A DNA stretch of 8,637 nucleotides from an uncultured Bacteroidota bacterium (GTDB lineage Bacteria; Bacteroidota; Bacteroidia; Bacteroidales; P3): positions 1-8,637 of the forward strand of contig CACXCY010000228.1 in the NCBI GenBank assembly GCA_902766265.1, written 5' to 3'. Positions 1 to 7,095 of this stretch are shown piece after piece. A program made the position numbers and the translations under genes. Position 1 is the first letter of the stretch; every line of letters starts with the position of its first letter. The notes beneath the pieces were generated by a model. It saw nothing but the letters and a program-made list of their open reading frames with translations, had not been told where the DNA came from and did no database searches.

Positions 1-136
1 ATTCGTGTTCAGCGTTCACATGAATTGCCATGTAATTGACCATGAATTAATTTGCCTCAACAGAGCCCTTGATTCGCGAATCCCCATCTGCCTGCCAGAA
101 GACCCCTGAACTATCCCCACGGCAACGCGGGAAAAT

Positions 137-250
137 ATGAACATTACAATTGAATCAAACTTCAGTTTCACGGTGTCTTCCATTCACTATACGGCCAATG
201 GCGAGCCATGCATCACATTGGACTTCGGCAGTTCCTCCCTCGATGCCTAA
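137..250 (+). CDS. Possible small protein, 37 aa, unknown
   Basis: An ATG at 137 opens 37 codons ending in TAA at 248-250. The start follows the A-rich stretch GGGAAAAT, which would be acceptable in a Bacteroidetes leader. The peptide begins MNITIESNFSF and ends FGSSSLDA. It has alternating hydrophobic and polar residues that could make a few beta strands, no signal peptide, no membrane segment and no motif I recognise. The same frame is open upstream from position 2 until a TGA at 107-109, so this could be the remnant of a longer decayed gene rather than a real small gene. An ORF this short arises easily by chance, so support is weak. Confidence 0.2.
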   Translation: MNITIESNFSFTVSSIHYTANGEPCITLDFGSSSLDA

Positions 251-285
251 ATCGGCAAACCTGATGGCAGCAGTTTCGCAAGGAT

Positions 286-419
286 TTGGCAAGGGGTAGC
301 CATAGTGATGCCATACTCTTGCCATACTGATGCCATACTCTTGCCATACTTTAAAGTATGGCTACACTATGGCTACACTATGGCATCAGTATGGGTAGAG
401 TATGCCTACCCCTTGCCAA
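286..419. repeat. 134-bp phased palindromic repeat element
   Basis: The element is symmetric about the 352/353 boundary. The outer ends are perfect 13-bp inverted repeats, TTGGCAAGGGGTA at 286-298 and its complement at 407-419. Inside them, GCCATA starts at 299, 310, 321, 332 and 343, exactly every 11 bp. The inverted form TATGGC starts at 357, 368 and 379, with variants TATGGG at 390 and TATGCC at 401, also every 11 bp. The core is a perfect 20-bp palindrome at 343-362. In the left arm the three to four bases after each GCCATA alternate (GTGAT, CTCTT, TGAT, CTCTT types), so 310-320 and 332-342 are identical. In the right arm TACACTATGGC occurs twice, at 363-373 and 374-384. By hand alignment the two arms match at roughly 80% of positions. 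No ORF of note spans it. It could be an interspersed palindromic repeat, a non-autonomous mobile element, or a binding array for a dimeric protein; the sequence does not decide. Confidence 0.85.
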
Positions 420-559
420 TGCTATGGCAACACCTTGTGATCTGCTGATTTGGGTTGTCACTTTTGTGACTTGCGACTGAATCCGGTTGACGGGTTGACA
501 ACTATCGACTGTTTGCGGATACGCCAACGTTGCAATACTCGAGAGCAGCGCTACGCTTG

Positions 560-2269
560 TCACACCCGGGGGATGGCGTCGATGAGCATGCGCGTATATT
601 CCTGCTGGGGATTACGGTACAGCTCGTCGGCAGGACCACTCTCCACAATACGCCCCTGGCGCATCACCATGATACGGTCGCTCAGGAAACGCACCACACT
701 CAAGTCGTGCGAGATAAAGATGTATGTGTAGCCGTAGCTGCGCTTCAGGTCGTTGAGCAGATTGAGCACCTGCGCCTGTACCGAGACATCCAGGGCGGAT
801 ACCGACTCGTCGCACACCACCAACTCGGGGTCGAGGATAAGCGCCCGCGCTATGCAGACGCGCTGCCGCTGTCCGCCCGAAAGCTCATGGGGATAACGGT
901 CGTACCAGCCCGCCTCCAAACCTACCTGCTCCATCAGCTCGACCACCCGATCCTTGCCGCCCTTCTTGCCATAAACCTGCAAGGGCTCCAGGATGGCGTC
1001 GCCGATGGTGATGCGTGGATTGAGCGACGAATAGGGGTCTTGGAATATAATCTGCATCTTGGGTCGCAAGGTGCGCATCTGTCGCTGGGTGAGCTGGTCG
1101 AGCCGCTGCCCTTTGTAGACAATGCTGCCGGAAGCGGCATCGACAAGGTGCAGCGACGTGCGTCCCAGTGTGGTCTTGCCACATCCCGACTCGCCTACGA
1201 GGCCGAGGGTCTCGCCCTGCATCACGTCGAAACTCACATGGTCCACCGCCATGAGCTGCTGTAACGGTCGTCCGAAGACCGATTTCTTCAGGGTGTAGGC
1301 CACCTCAAGGTCTCTCACCTGGAGCAGCGGAACGGCGGAAGGGGTGTCTGCCGGCACGGGAGCTGCCGGCGTCTGGGGTACGGAGGGCTCGGAGGGGGCA
1401 TCTTCCTGCCGTTGCATGAACTCGGCCACGGTAGGCAAGTGCAGCGGTCGTCCTTCGAGCGGCGGACGACAGGCCAACAGCCCTTGCGTATAGGGGTGCT
1501 GCGGATGGTGCAGTATCTGCCCGACGGGACCTTGCTCGACGATACGCCCGTGATACATCACCGCCACATCGTCGGCTATCTGGGCGATGACACCCAGGTC
1601 GTGGGAGATGAATATGACACCTATGTTGTGTCGCTGCTGCAGCTGACGCAGCAACTCAAGTATGGTCTTCTGCACGGTCACGTCGAGCGCCGTTGTCGGC
1701 TCGTCGGCGATGACGATATCGGGATGGCATACCAGAGCCATAGCTATCATCACCCGCTGCTTCTGGCCGCCAGAAATCTCGTGGGGGTAGCTGTCGAAGA
1801 TTTTCTCCGGACGGGGCAGCAGCACCTCTTTGAAGAGCTCTATCACTCGTTCACGCGCCTCGTCGTTGCCAATATCCTCGTGCAGGCGCAGCATCTCCAC
1901 CACCTGCGCACCGCAACGGCGCACGGGGTTGAGCGACGTCATTGGTTCCTGAAACACCATGGAAATGCGGCTGCCGCGATAGGTGCGCAGCTCTTTCTCG
2001 GGAAGACGCAGCAGGTCGACATCCTTGCCTTCGGCGGCATGGAAGCGGGCTGTACCCGACACCCTTGCGTTGGAGGGCAGAAGCCCCATCAGCGCCATGC
2101 TGCTCACCGACTTGCCTGATCCCGACTCGCCGACAATGCCCAGCGTACGGCCTCGCATAAGCGTATAGGACACATGGTCCACCACGTTGCGCCAACTGCC
2201 ATCCGAACAGAAATCAACACATAAATCGTTAATTTCTAACAACTCAGTACTATCTGATTGATAACTCAC
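560..2269 (-). CDS. Fused oligopeptide ABC transporter ATPase (DppD-DppF type)
   Basis: This 569-aa protein is two ABC ATPases in tandem, the arrangement of YejF and GsiA, and would power import of di-/oligopeptides or a similar solute through an inner-membrane permease. The first cassette has Walker A GESGSGKS (47-54), Q-loop FQEP (106-109), signature SGGQKQR (166-172), Walker B ending ADE (188-190) and switch His223. An oligo_HPY-type stretch (about 247-270, with HPYTQGLL) and a Pro/Ala-rich linker (about 290-314) follow. The second cassette has Walker A GESGCGKTT (359-367), Q-loop FQDP (409-412), signature LSGGQRQR (463-470), Walker B CDE (486-488) and His521. All catalytic residues are present in both halves, so both sites should hydrolyse ATP. 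The start is a GTG (complement of 2267-2269): an in-frame TAA lies four codons upstream (2279-2281), and the first in-frame ATG is residue 38, inside the domain. No permease or binding-protein gene is nearby. The substrate cannot be told from the ATPase. Confidence 0.93.
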   Translation of the reverse strand: MSYQSDSTELLEINDLCVDFCSDGSWRNVVDHVSYTLMRGRTLGIVGESGSGKSVSSMALMGLLPSNARVSGTARFHAAEGKDVDLLRLPEKELRTYRGSRISMVFQEPMTSLNPVRRCGAQVVEMLRLHEDIGNDEARERVIELFKEVLLPRPEKIFDSYPHEISGGQKQRVMIAMALVCHPDIVIADEPTTALDVTVQKTILELLRQLQQRHNIGVIFISHDLGVIAQIADDVAVMYHGRIVEQGPVGQILHHPQHPYTQGLLACRPPLEGRPLHLPTVAEFMQRQEDAPSEPSVPQTPAAPVPADTPSAVPLLQVRDLEVAYTLKKSVFGRPLQQLMAVDHVSFDVMQGETLGLVGESGCGKTTLGRTSLHLVDAASGSIVYKGQRLDQLTQRQMRTLRPKMQIIFQDPYSSLNPRITIGDAILEPLQVYGKKGGKDRVVELMEQVGLEAGWYDRYPHELSGGQRQRVCIARALILDPELVVCDESVSALDVSVQAQVLNLLNDLKRSYGYTYIFISHDLSVVRFLSDRIMVMRQGRIVESGPADELYRNPQQEYTRMLIDAIPRV

Positions 2270-2292
2270 GGCAACAATTTATTATTAAAACG

Positions 2293-2322
2293 TTTCCAAT
2301 TGGTAAAAAGTGTGTACATTTG
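2293..2322 (+). promoter_or_regulatory. Candidate Bacteroidetes promoter for rocD
   Basis: TACATTTG at 2315-2322 is a perfect match to the Bacteroidetes -7 consensus TAnnTTTG. TTTC at 2293-2296 lies 18 bp upstream and differs by one base from the -33 consensus TTTG. Transcription would begin near 2328, leaving an A/T-rich leader of about 60 nt before the rocD ATG at 2387, with no Shine-Dalgarno sequence, as is usual in this phylum. The palindrome CCAATTGG (2296-2303) sits in the spacer next to the -33 element. The divergent ABC gene begins at 2269; I could not find an equally good promoter for it. Confidence 0.6.
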
Positions 2323-2386
2323 CAAATTCTTTCAAATCCAAAACGAAACCAATTATCAATTATTAACTCTAAACCAATACATCATC

Positions 2387-3607
2387 ATGACGAAATCTGA
2401 AGAATTCATGGAGATGGAAGCCAAATATGGCGCCCATAACTATCACCCGCTGCCCGTTGTCCTCGCCAAAGGCGAAGGCGCTTTTGTGTGGGACTGCGAA
2501 GGAAAAAAATACTTTGACTTCCTTTCGGCATACTCCGCCGTCAACCAAGGCCACTGTCACCCCAAGATTGTCCAGGCCATGTGCGACCAGGCACACCGCC
2601 TCACCCTCAGCAGCCGCGCTTTCTACAACGACTGCCTCGGTGAATGGGAAAAATACGTCACGGAGTATTTCGGCTACGAGAAGGTGCTGCCCATGAACAG
2701 CGGCGCTGAAGCCGACGAGACTGCCCTGAAGCTGGCACGCCGCTGGGGTGTGGTGAAGAAAGGTATCAAGAATGACGAGGTGAAGATTGTGTGCTGCGAA
2801 GGCAACTTCCACGGACGTACCATCACCATCATCACCATGAGCAACGACCCTGAGAGCTATGCCAACTATGGTCCCATGACTCCCGGATTCGTTCGCATAC
2901 CCTACAACGACCCCGCAGCCCTGGAAAAAGTTCTCGAAGCTGAAGGCGACAAGATTGCCGGTTTCCTCGTAGAGCCCATCCAGGGAGAGGCCGGTGTGTA
3001 TGTCCCCGACGACGGCTACCTGAAGAAATGCTACGATATCTGCCACAAGCACAACGTCCTCTTCATGGCCGACGAGGTGCAGTGTGGTATCGCCCGCACG
3101 GGTAAGATGCTCGCCTGCGACCACGAGAACGTGCGTCCCGACATCCTCATCCTCGGCAAAGCCCTCGGTGGCGGCGTGATGCCTGTCAGCGCTGTGCTGG
3201 CCGATGACGATATCATGCTCAACATCAAACCCGGTGAACACGGTTCCACCTTTGGCGGCAACCCCATCGCTGCCAAGGTCAGCATCGCTGCCCTCCAGGT
3301 AATCAAGGACGAGAACCTGATGCAGAACGCTGAACGTCTCGGTAAGATTTTCCGCGAGGAGATGAGCAACTTCCAAAGCCCCATGATTGAGAAGGTGCGC
3401 GGCAAGGGTCTCCTCAACGCCATCATCATCCGCCCACGCAACGGCAAAGAGGCCTGGGATGTGTGCCTGAAGATGCGCGACCTCGGAGTTCTCGCCAAAC
3501 CCACCCACCAGCACATCATCCGCTTCGCTCCTCCGCTGGTCATCACCGAAGCCCAGCTGCGCGAAGCTATGGAGCTCATCAAATCCGCCCTCAAATCATT
3601 TGAATAA
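2387..3607 (+). CDS. rocD: Ornithine aminotransferase (ornithine--oxo-acid transaminase)
   Basis: This 406-aa cytoplasmic PLP enzyme of the class III aminotransferases moves the delta-amino group of ornithine to 2-oxoglutarate, giving glutamate semialdehyde (pyrroline-5-carboxylate) and glutamate, and so links arginine/ornithine to proline and glutamate. The PLP lysine is K258 in ILGKALGGG, and the Asp binding the pyridine nitrogen is D229 in MADEVQ. SGAEA (105-109) and GSTFGGNP (286-293) fit the phosphate-binding parts. F141 and R144 in FHGRT and E201 in QGEAG match residues that favour ornithine in known ornithine aminotransferases, which supports this over acetylornithine aminotransferase. 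Length is normal for the family. The ATG at 2387 gives the usual N-terminus MTKSEEF; the same frame is open from 2258, but that extension overlaps the promoter and the start of the ABC gene. It is transcribed alone, divergent from the ABC gene and separated from the fucosidase by two hairpins. Confidence 0.93.
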   Translation: MTKSEEFMEMEAKYGAHNYHPLPVVLAKGEGAFVWDCEGKKYFDFLSAYSAVNQGHCHPKIVQAMCDQAHRLTLSSRAFYNDCLGEWEKYVTEYFGYEKVLPMNSGAEADETALKLARRWGVVKKGIKNDEVKIVCCEGNFHGRTITIITMSNDPESYANYGPMTPGFVRIPYNDPAALEKVLEAEGDKIAGFLVEPIQGEAGVYVPDDGYLKKCYDICHKHNVLFMADEVQCGIARTGKMLACDHENVRPDILILGKALGGGVMPVSAVLADDDIMLNIKPGEHGSTFGGNPIAAKVSIAALQVIKDENLMQNAERLGKIFREEMSNFQSPMIEKVRGKGLLNAIIIRPRNGKEAWDVCLKMRDLGVLAKPTHQHIIRFAPPLVITEAQLREAMELIKSALKSFE

Positions 3608-3627
3608 AAAACGGCGTTTCCTATCAT

Positions 3628-3647
3628 GGCGGACGTTTCCGTCCGCC
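3628..3647 (+). other. Hairpin in the rocD 3' region
   Basis: GGCGGACG (3628-3635) and CGTCCGCC (3640-3647) form a perfect 8-bp GC-rich stem with a TTTC tetraloop, 21 nt after the rocD stop. It is followed by TTGAACC and not by a T-run, so it is not a classic intrinsic terminator. It may protect the 3' end of the rocD mRNA or assist the second hairpin at 3689. Confidence 0.6.
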
Positions 3648-3688
3648 TTGAACCATTGGAAGCACCCGGATGAAGGCAACCTTTGCAC

Positions 3689-3722
3689 AAGAGCCGTTGC
3701 TGCAGCAGCGGCTCTTTTCTTT
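3689..3722 (+). terminator. Intrinsic terminator between rocD and fucosidase
   Basis: A 12-bp stem, AAGAGCCGTTGC (3689-3700) with GCAGCGGCTCTT (3705-3716), closes on a TGCA loop and contains one G-U pair. It runs into TTTTCTTT (3715-3722), the shape of a Rho-independent terminator for rocD. It ends only 22 nt before the fucosidase ATG at 3745, so any transcript reaching that gene from rocD must pass through it. A fucosidase promoter upstream of 3689 would place this hairpin in its leader. Confidence 0.75.
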
Positions 3723-3744
3723 ACCTCATAACGCCCACAATATC

Positions 3745-5235
3745 ATGAAACGAATCTTTACGCTTATCGCAGCCGTCTGTGCCCTGCAGCTGACGACCCA
3801 CGCACAGACACCCGTCACTGACACAACCAACACCACGCCTGCCCAGAGATACGTCGCCATAGAACGCGACTACGCCGATGAACAGCAGTCCGAAAGCAAC
3901 CCCATACTGCTCGACCGTCTGGAGGACTGGAAGGACCTGAAATTCGGTTTCATGGTGCATTGGGGCATCTACTCGCAATGGGGCGTCGTGGAGTCGTGGA
4001 GCATCTGCAGCGAGCCCTGGGTAAGCCGCAAAGGCGCCGACTATATGTCTTACGTGCAGAACTACCGCAACCTCAACCGCACATTCAAGCCCACAAAGTT
4101 CGACGCTACCCGATGGGCCAAAAACGTGGCGGGCGCAGGCATGAAATACATCATCTTCACCGCCAAGCACCACGACGGGTTCTGCATGTTCGACTCCAAA
4201 TACACCAACTACACCATCAGCGACAAGAGCTGCCCCTATTCGAAGAAGATGGACAACGATGTGGCCCGTCAAATCATCGAGACTTTCCGCAACAAAGGTT
4301 TCTGGACGGGCGTCTATTTCTCCAAGCCCGACTGGCACCATCCCGACTACTGGGCTCCCGAATGGGCTACGCCCGACCGCAACGTGAACTACGACCCCAA
4401 ACAGGACCCCGACCGTTGGAATCGTTTCTGCGACTTCACCTTCAACCAGGTATACGAACTCACCCACAACTATGGTCCTATCGACATCCTCTGGCTCGAC
4501 GGCGGATGGGTGCGTCCCTTCTGGAGCATGACCAACGAAGCACGCTCGTGGCTCGGATGCCATGGTTATGTGCAGGATGTCAATGTGCCCCGCATCGCCA
4601 AGATGGCTCGCGAACACACTCCCGACCTTCTCATTGTGGACCGCGGCGTGGGCGGTCGCTACGAGAACTACACCACCTACGAACAGCGAGTGCCCGACAG
4701 CTATAACCCGGAGCCGTGGGAATGCTGCATGAGCATGGGCGACAGCTGGTCGTACCTGCCGCAGGACAACTACAAAAGCACCAACACCCTCATCCATACC
4801 CTCTGCGACGTGGTGGCCAAGGGCGGCAACCTGCTGCTTAACGTAGGCCCCGACTCGTATGGCGTGCTGCCCGATACCGCCGTACTGCGCTTGAAAGAGA
4901 TTGGACAGTGGATGAAACTCAACAGCGAGGCCATCTATGCCACCCGCCCCGCATTCCCGTTCGTCGACGGCCAATGGCGTTTCACCCAAACCAAAGATGC
5001 CAAAACGGTATACGCCATATACCTCATCCCCGAAGGACAGACCATGCCCGAGGTGGTCACCCTGCCGAAACTGGACCGTGAGCCCCTCAAGGTGGAGATG
5101 CTGGCCAAGGGTGGTAGCGTGAAGATGCGCCGCGAGGGCGACCAGACACAGCTATACGTCCACCCCAACGAAGCCAGCAAACACGCGGTCGTCATCAAAG
5201 TCATATTCGAAAAAGGCAAGAAAGGAAGACCGTAA
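3745..5235 (+). CDS. Secreted alpha-L-fucosidase, glycoside hydrolase family 29
   Basis: This 496-aa enzyme is a GH29 alpha-L-fucosidase, which removes terminal alpha-linked fucose from glycans with retention of configuration. MKRIFTLIAA...THAQ (1-21) is a typical signal peptide, with likely cleavage after A20, so it should act in the periplasm or outside. The (beta/alpha)8 domain covers about 55-400: FGFMVHWGIYS (67-77), KYIIFTAKHHDGFCMF (134-149) and ILWLDGGW (248-255), where D252 is the expected nucleophile. The stretch around EPWECCMSMGDSWSY (323-337) may carry the acid/base, which I cannot pin down. LLLNVGPDSYGVLPD (363-377) and NSEAIYATRP (393-402) are typical of the end of the domain. 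A small beta-rich C-terminal domain (about 405-490) follows. I chose the ATG at 3745 over the in-frame one at 3670 because only it gives an N-terminal signal peptide, and the longer form would translate the terminator hairpin. No SusC/D pair or other glycosidase is adjacent, so it is not in a visible polysaccharide utilisation locus. Confidence 0.92.
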   Translation: MKRIFTLIAAVCALQLTTHAQTPVTDTTNTTPAQRYVAIERDYADEQQSESNPILLDRLEDWKDLKFGFMVHWGIYSQWGVVESWSICSEPWVSRKGADYMSYVQNYRNLNRTFKPTKFDATRWAKNVAGAGMKYIIFTAKHHDGFCMFDSKYTNYTISDKSCPYSKKMDNDVARQIIETFRNKGFWTGVYFSKPDWHHPDYWAPEWATPDRNVNYDPKQDPDRWNRFCDFTFNQVYELTHNYGPIDILWLDGGWVRPFWSMTNEARSWLGCHGYVQDVNVPRIAKMAREHTPDLLIVDRGVGGRYENYTTYEQRVPDSYNPEPWECCMSMGDSWSYLPQDNYKSTNTLIHTLCDVVAKGGNLLLNVGPDSYGVLPDTAVLRLKEIGQWMKLNSEAIYATRPAFPFVDGQWRFTQTKDAKTVYAIYLIPEGQTMPEVVTLPKLDREPLKVEMLAKGGSVKMRREGDQTQLYVHPNEASKHAVVIKVIFEKGKKGRP

Positions 5236-5249
5236 AGCTTGTCCCACAA

Positions 5250-7040
5250 CTACTCCTCCGACACTTCGCTTACGAAGCGGCGGTAAGCGGAGAAGACATT
5301 GGCGCGGGACAACATACCTACATAGGAATCATCATCGTCGATAACGATGACGTTGTAACGGTTATTGAATTGGAATTTGGCCACTACGGCTTGCGGAGGG
5401 TCGCTCAGCCGCACGACGTCGCCCTCGCTCAACGGACGCATAAACTCGTCGACGGTATATAGGTCGTAGAACTCGGGACGGAACATAATCTTACGCACGT
5501 CATCGAGATAGATGACGCCCAAGAATTTATCCTCCTTGCTCAGCACTGGGAATGTATTGCGGCGCGAATTCTTGATAGCTTCCACCAAATCGCGCAGGGC
5601 GTCACCCTGTCGCACGATAACGAAGTTGGTCTCTATCAGTTTGCGCATATTCATCAGCTGCCAGGCCGATTGGTCTTTGTCGTGCGTCATCAAGTCGCCA
5701 TGCTTGGCCAGTTTGCGGGCGTAGATGGAATGCTGTTCGAAGGGGCTGACGCATATCACCGTGACAGCGGAGGCGATAAGCAACGGCGCTATCAGCGCAT
5801 AGCCACCCGTAATCTCGGCGATGAGCAGCACCGCCATAAAGGGGGCTTGCATCACACCCGTCATTACCGCCGCCATACCCACCAGAGCGAAGTTGGCTGT
5901 GGATTGTTCAGGCAACCCCAGCGTGTTGCAGAGCATGGCCACAAAATAGCCGCTGATACCTCCCACGACAAGCGACGGTCCGAAGGTGCCTCCCACGCCG
6001 CCGCTTCCGATGGTGGTCGCCGTCGCCACTCCCTTGAGCAGAATAAGCACCAGGAGCATCGCCAACACCGCCCATTCATTATCCTTGAGCGACATAAAGA
6101 TGGTGTTGTCGAACAGCGACCCGCTATTGCCGTGAAGCAGGTCGGACAGGAACGTGTAACCTTCGCCGAACAGCGGGGGGAAGAAGAATATCATCACACC
6201 CAACGCCGCGCCGCCGAGGAGCAGACGATGCGTGCCGTTGTGGAGATTGGCAAACCAGCCCTCCACCTTGTCGGTAACGCGCAGGAAATAGACAGAACTG
6301 GCGGCGCAGAAGATACCCAACAGAATGTAGAACGGTATCTGTGCCAACTCGAAATTCTCGCTGACGGTAAAGGCAAACTGCACATCGGTACCCATCAGGA
6401 AATAGGTGATGGCAGAGCTGCTGATGGTGGAGAGCAGAAGGGCGATGGCACTCGTCTTGGTAAGGTCGAACATCAGGACCTCCACCACGAAAAAGATACC
6501 GGCGATGGGGGCTTTGAAGATACCGGCAATGGCTCCAGCGGCACCGCATCCCAGCAAGAGTTTCACGCTCTGTGTGGAGAGTCGGAAGAAACGGGCGATA
6601 TTCGATCCGATGGCGCTGCCTGTAGAGGCAATGGGGGCCTCCAATCCCACACTTCCACCAAAAGCCACCGTGAGCGTGGAGGCCACCAGGGAGCTATACA
6701 TATCGCGAGGAGGCAACACCCCTTTCTTGCGCGATATGGCGAAAAGCACCATAGGAAGACCATGACCCACGTTGCCTCGCACCACATAACGCAGAAACAG
6801 CACCGTCAGCAGGATGCCCGCTGCGGGGTAGACCAACGTCATAATATTGCCACCCACAAAGGTCAGAAAGCCGAACTGCAGCAGAAAGCGGTTGGTAAAG
6901 TGCACCGCCGTTTTCAACGCCACCGCCGCCAATCCCGAACAGAGACCTACCACAAGACTCAGCATCCACACAAACACCTGATCCGACAAGTGTCGCATGC
7001 GCCAAATCTGAAATCGCTTGTATAGGCCGCCTTTACTCAT
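5250..7040 (-). CDS. ClC-family chloride channel/transporter with two CBS domains
   Basis: This 596-aa inner-membrane protein is a ClC anion channel or antiporter with a soluble C-terminal CBS pair. The membrane part covers about 20-435. GHGLP (92-96) stands where many ClC proteins have GSGIP, so H93 replaces the central chloride-coordinating serine. GLEAP (132-136) carries the gating glutamate E134. GGVGGTFGPS (347-356) is the third selectivity motif, and Y440 is a candidate for the pore tyrosine. In APIAGIFFVVEVLM (177-190) the inner proton-path glutamate of E. coli ClC (its E203, in FIIEE) aligns with V188, a channel-like feature. The CBS domains lie at about 466-521 and 528-590 and probably sense an adenine nucleotide or a related ligand. 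The ATG at 7038-7040 has A/T-rich sequence in front of it and a perfect -7 promoter element 56-63 bp upstream. The stop lies 14 bp from that of the convergent fucosidase. Confidence 0.93.
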   Translation of the reverse strand: MSKGGLYKRFQIWRMRHLSDQVFVWMLSLVVGLCSGLAAVALKTAVHFTNRFLLQFGFLTFVGGNIMTLVYPAAGILLTVLFLRYVVRGNVGHGLPMVLFAISRKKGVLPPRDMYSSLVASTLTVAFGGSVGLEAPIASTGSAIGSNIARFFRLSTQSVKLLLGCGAAGAIAGIFKAPIAGIFFVVEVLMFDLTKTSAIALLLSTISSSAITYFLMGTDVQFAFTVSENFELAQIPFYILLGIFCAASSVYFLRVTDKVEGWFANLHNGTHRLLLGGAALGVMIFFFPPLFGEGYTFLSDLLHGNSGSLFDNTIFMSLKDNEWAVLAMLLVLILLKGVATATTIGSGGVGGTFGPSLVVGGISGYFVAMLCNTLGLPEQSTANFALVGMAAVMTGVMQAPFMAVLLIAEITGGYALIAPLLIASAVTVICVSPFEQHSIYARKLAKHGDLMTHDKDQSAWQLMNMRKLIETNFVIVRQGDALRDLVEAIKNSRRNTFPVLSKEDKFLGVIYLDDVRKIMFRPEFYDLYTVDEFMRPLSEGDVVRLSDPPQAVVAKFQFNNRYNVIVIDDDDSYVGMLSRANVFSAYRRFVSEVSEE

Positions 7041-7095
7041 TTTGTTTACAATATATCAGTACAATGACTGTGAATCGCATTAAGAGTTGGAAACG

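Larger units (their letters stand above)
1..559. other. Non-coding region with no convincing gene
   Basis: This 559-bp stretch lies downstream of the minus-strand ABC ATPase gene and reaches the window edge. Its main content is the 134-bp palindromic repeat at 286-419, listed separately. Positions 1-250 hold only two short open stretches in one plus-strand frame, split by a TGA at 107-109 (see the 137-250 entry and findings). Near the left end, three loose copies of ATG(T)AATT occur at about 20-51. From 431 to 559 I see only small hairpins: TTGCCA/TGGCAA at 413-418/425-430, and GTCAC-TTTT-GTGAC at 457-470. Neither has a T-run that would make a convincing terminator for the ABC gene. No tRNA, transposase or CRISPR structure is visible. 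Confidence 0.6.

Noticed and set aside
286..419. CRISPR-like array in the repeat region
   Set aside because: The units are 11 bp long, contiguous and inverted about a centre, with no 28-36 bp repeats, no unique spacers and no cas genes nearby.
530..2119. Two plus-strand ORFs (530-1264 and 1412-2119) opposite the ABC ATPase
   Set aside because: Both lie wholly or mostly within the minus-strand gene, which has two complete sets of ABC motifs; the shadows have low-complexity composition.
2258..2386. Upstream in-frame start for rocD at 2258
   Set aside because: The extra 43 residues do not resemble the family N-terminus, cover the promoter and overlap the divergent ABC start.
2369..3514. Long minus-strand ORF (381 codons) opposite rocD
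   Set aside because: The plus strand carries every PLP-enzyme motif; the antisense frame is only a by-product of codon bias.
3670..3744. Upstream in-frame start for the fucosidase at 3670
   Set aside because: It would bury the signal peptide 25 residues inside the protein and translate through the terminator hairpin.
3721..4989. Long minus-strand ORF (422 codons) opposite the fucosidase
   Set aside because: The opposite strand encodes a full GH29 enzyme with signal peptide and catalytic motifs; the shadow is Val/Gly/His-rich without recognisable domains.
5670..7025. Long plus-strand ORF (451 codons) opposite the ClC gene
   Set aside because: The translation is rich in His, Gln, Arg and Gly with no hydrophobic core or motif, whereas the minus-strand frame encodes a complete ClC protein; it is an antisense shadow of a GC-rich gene.
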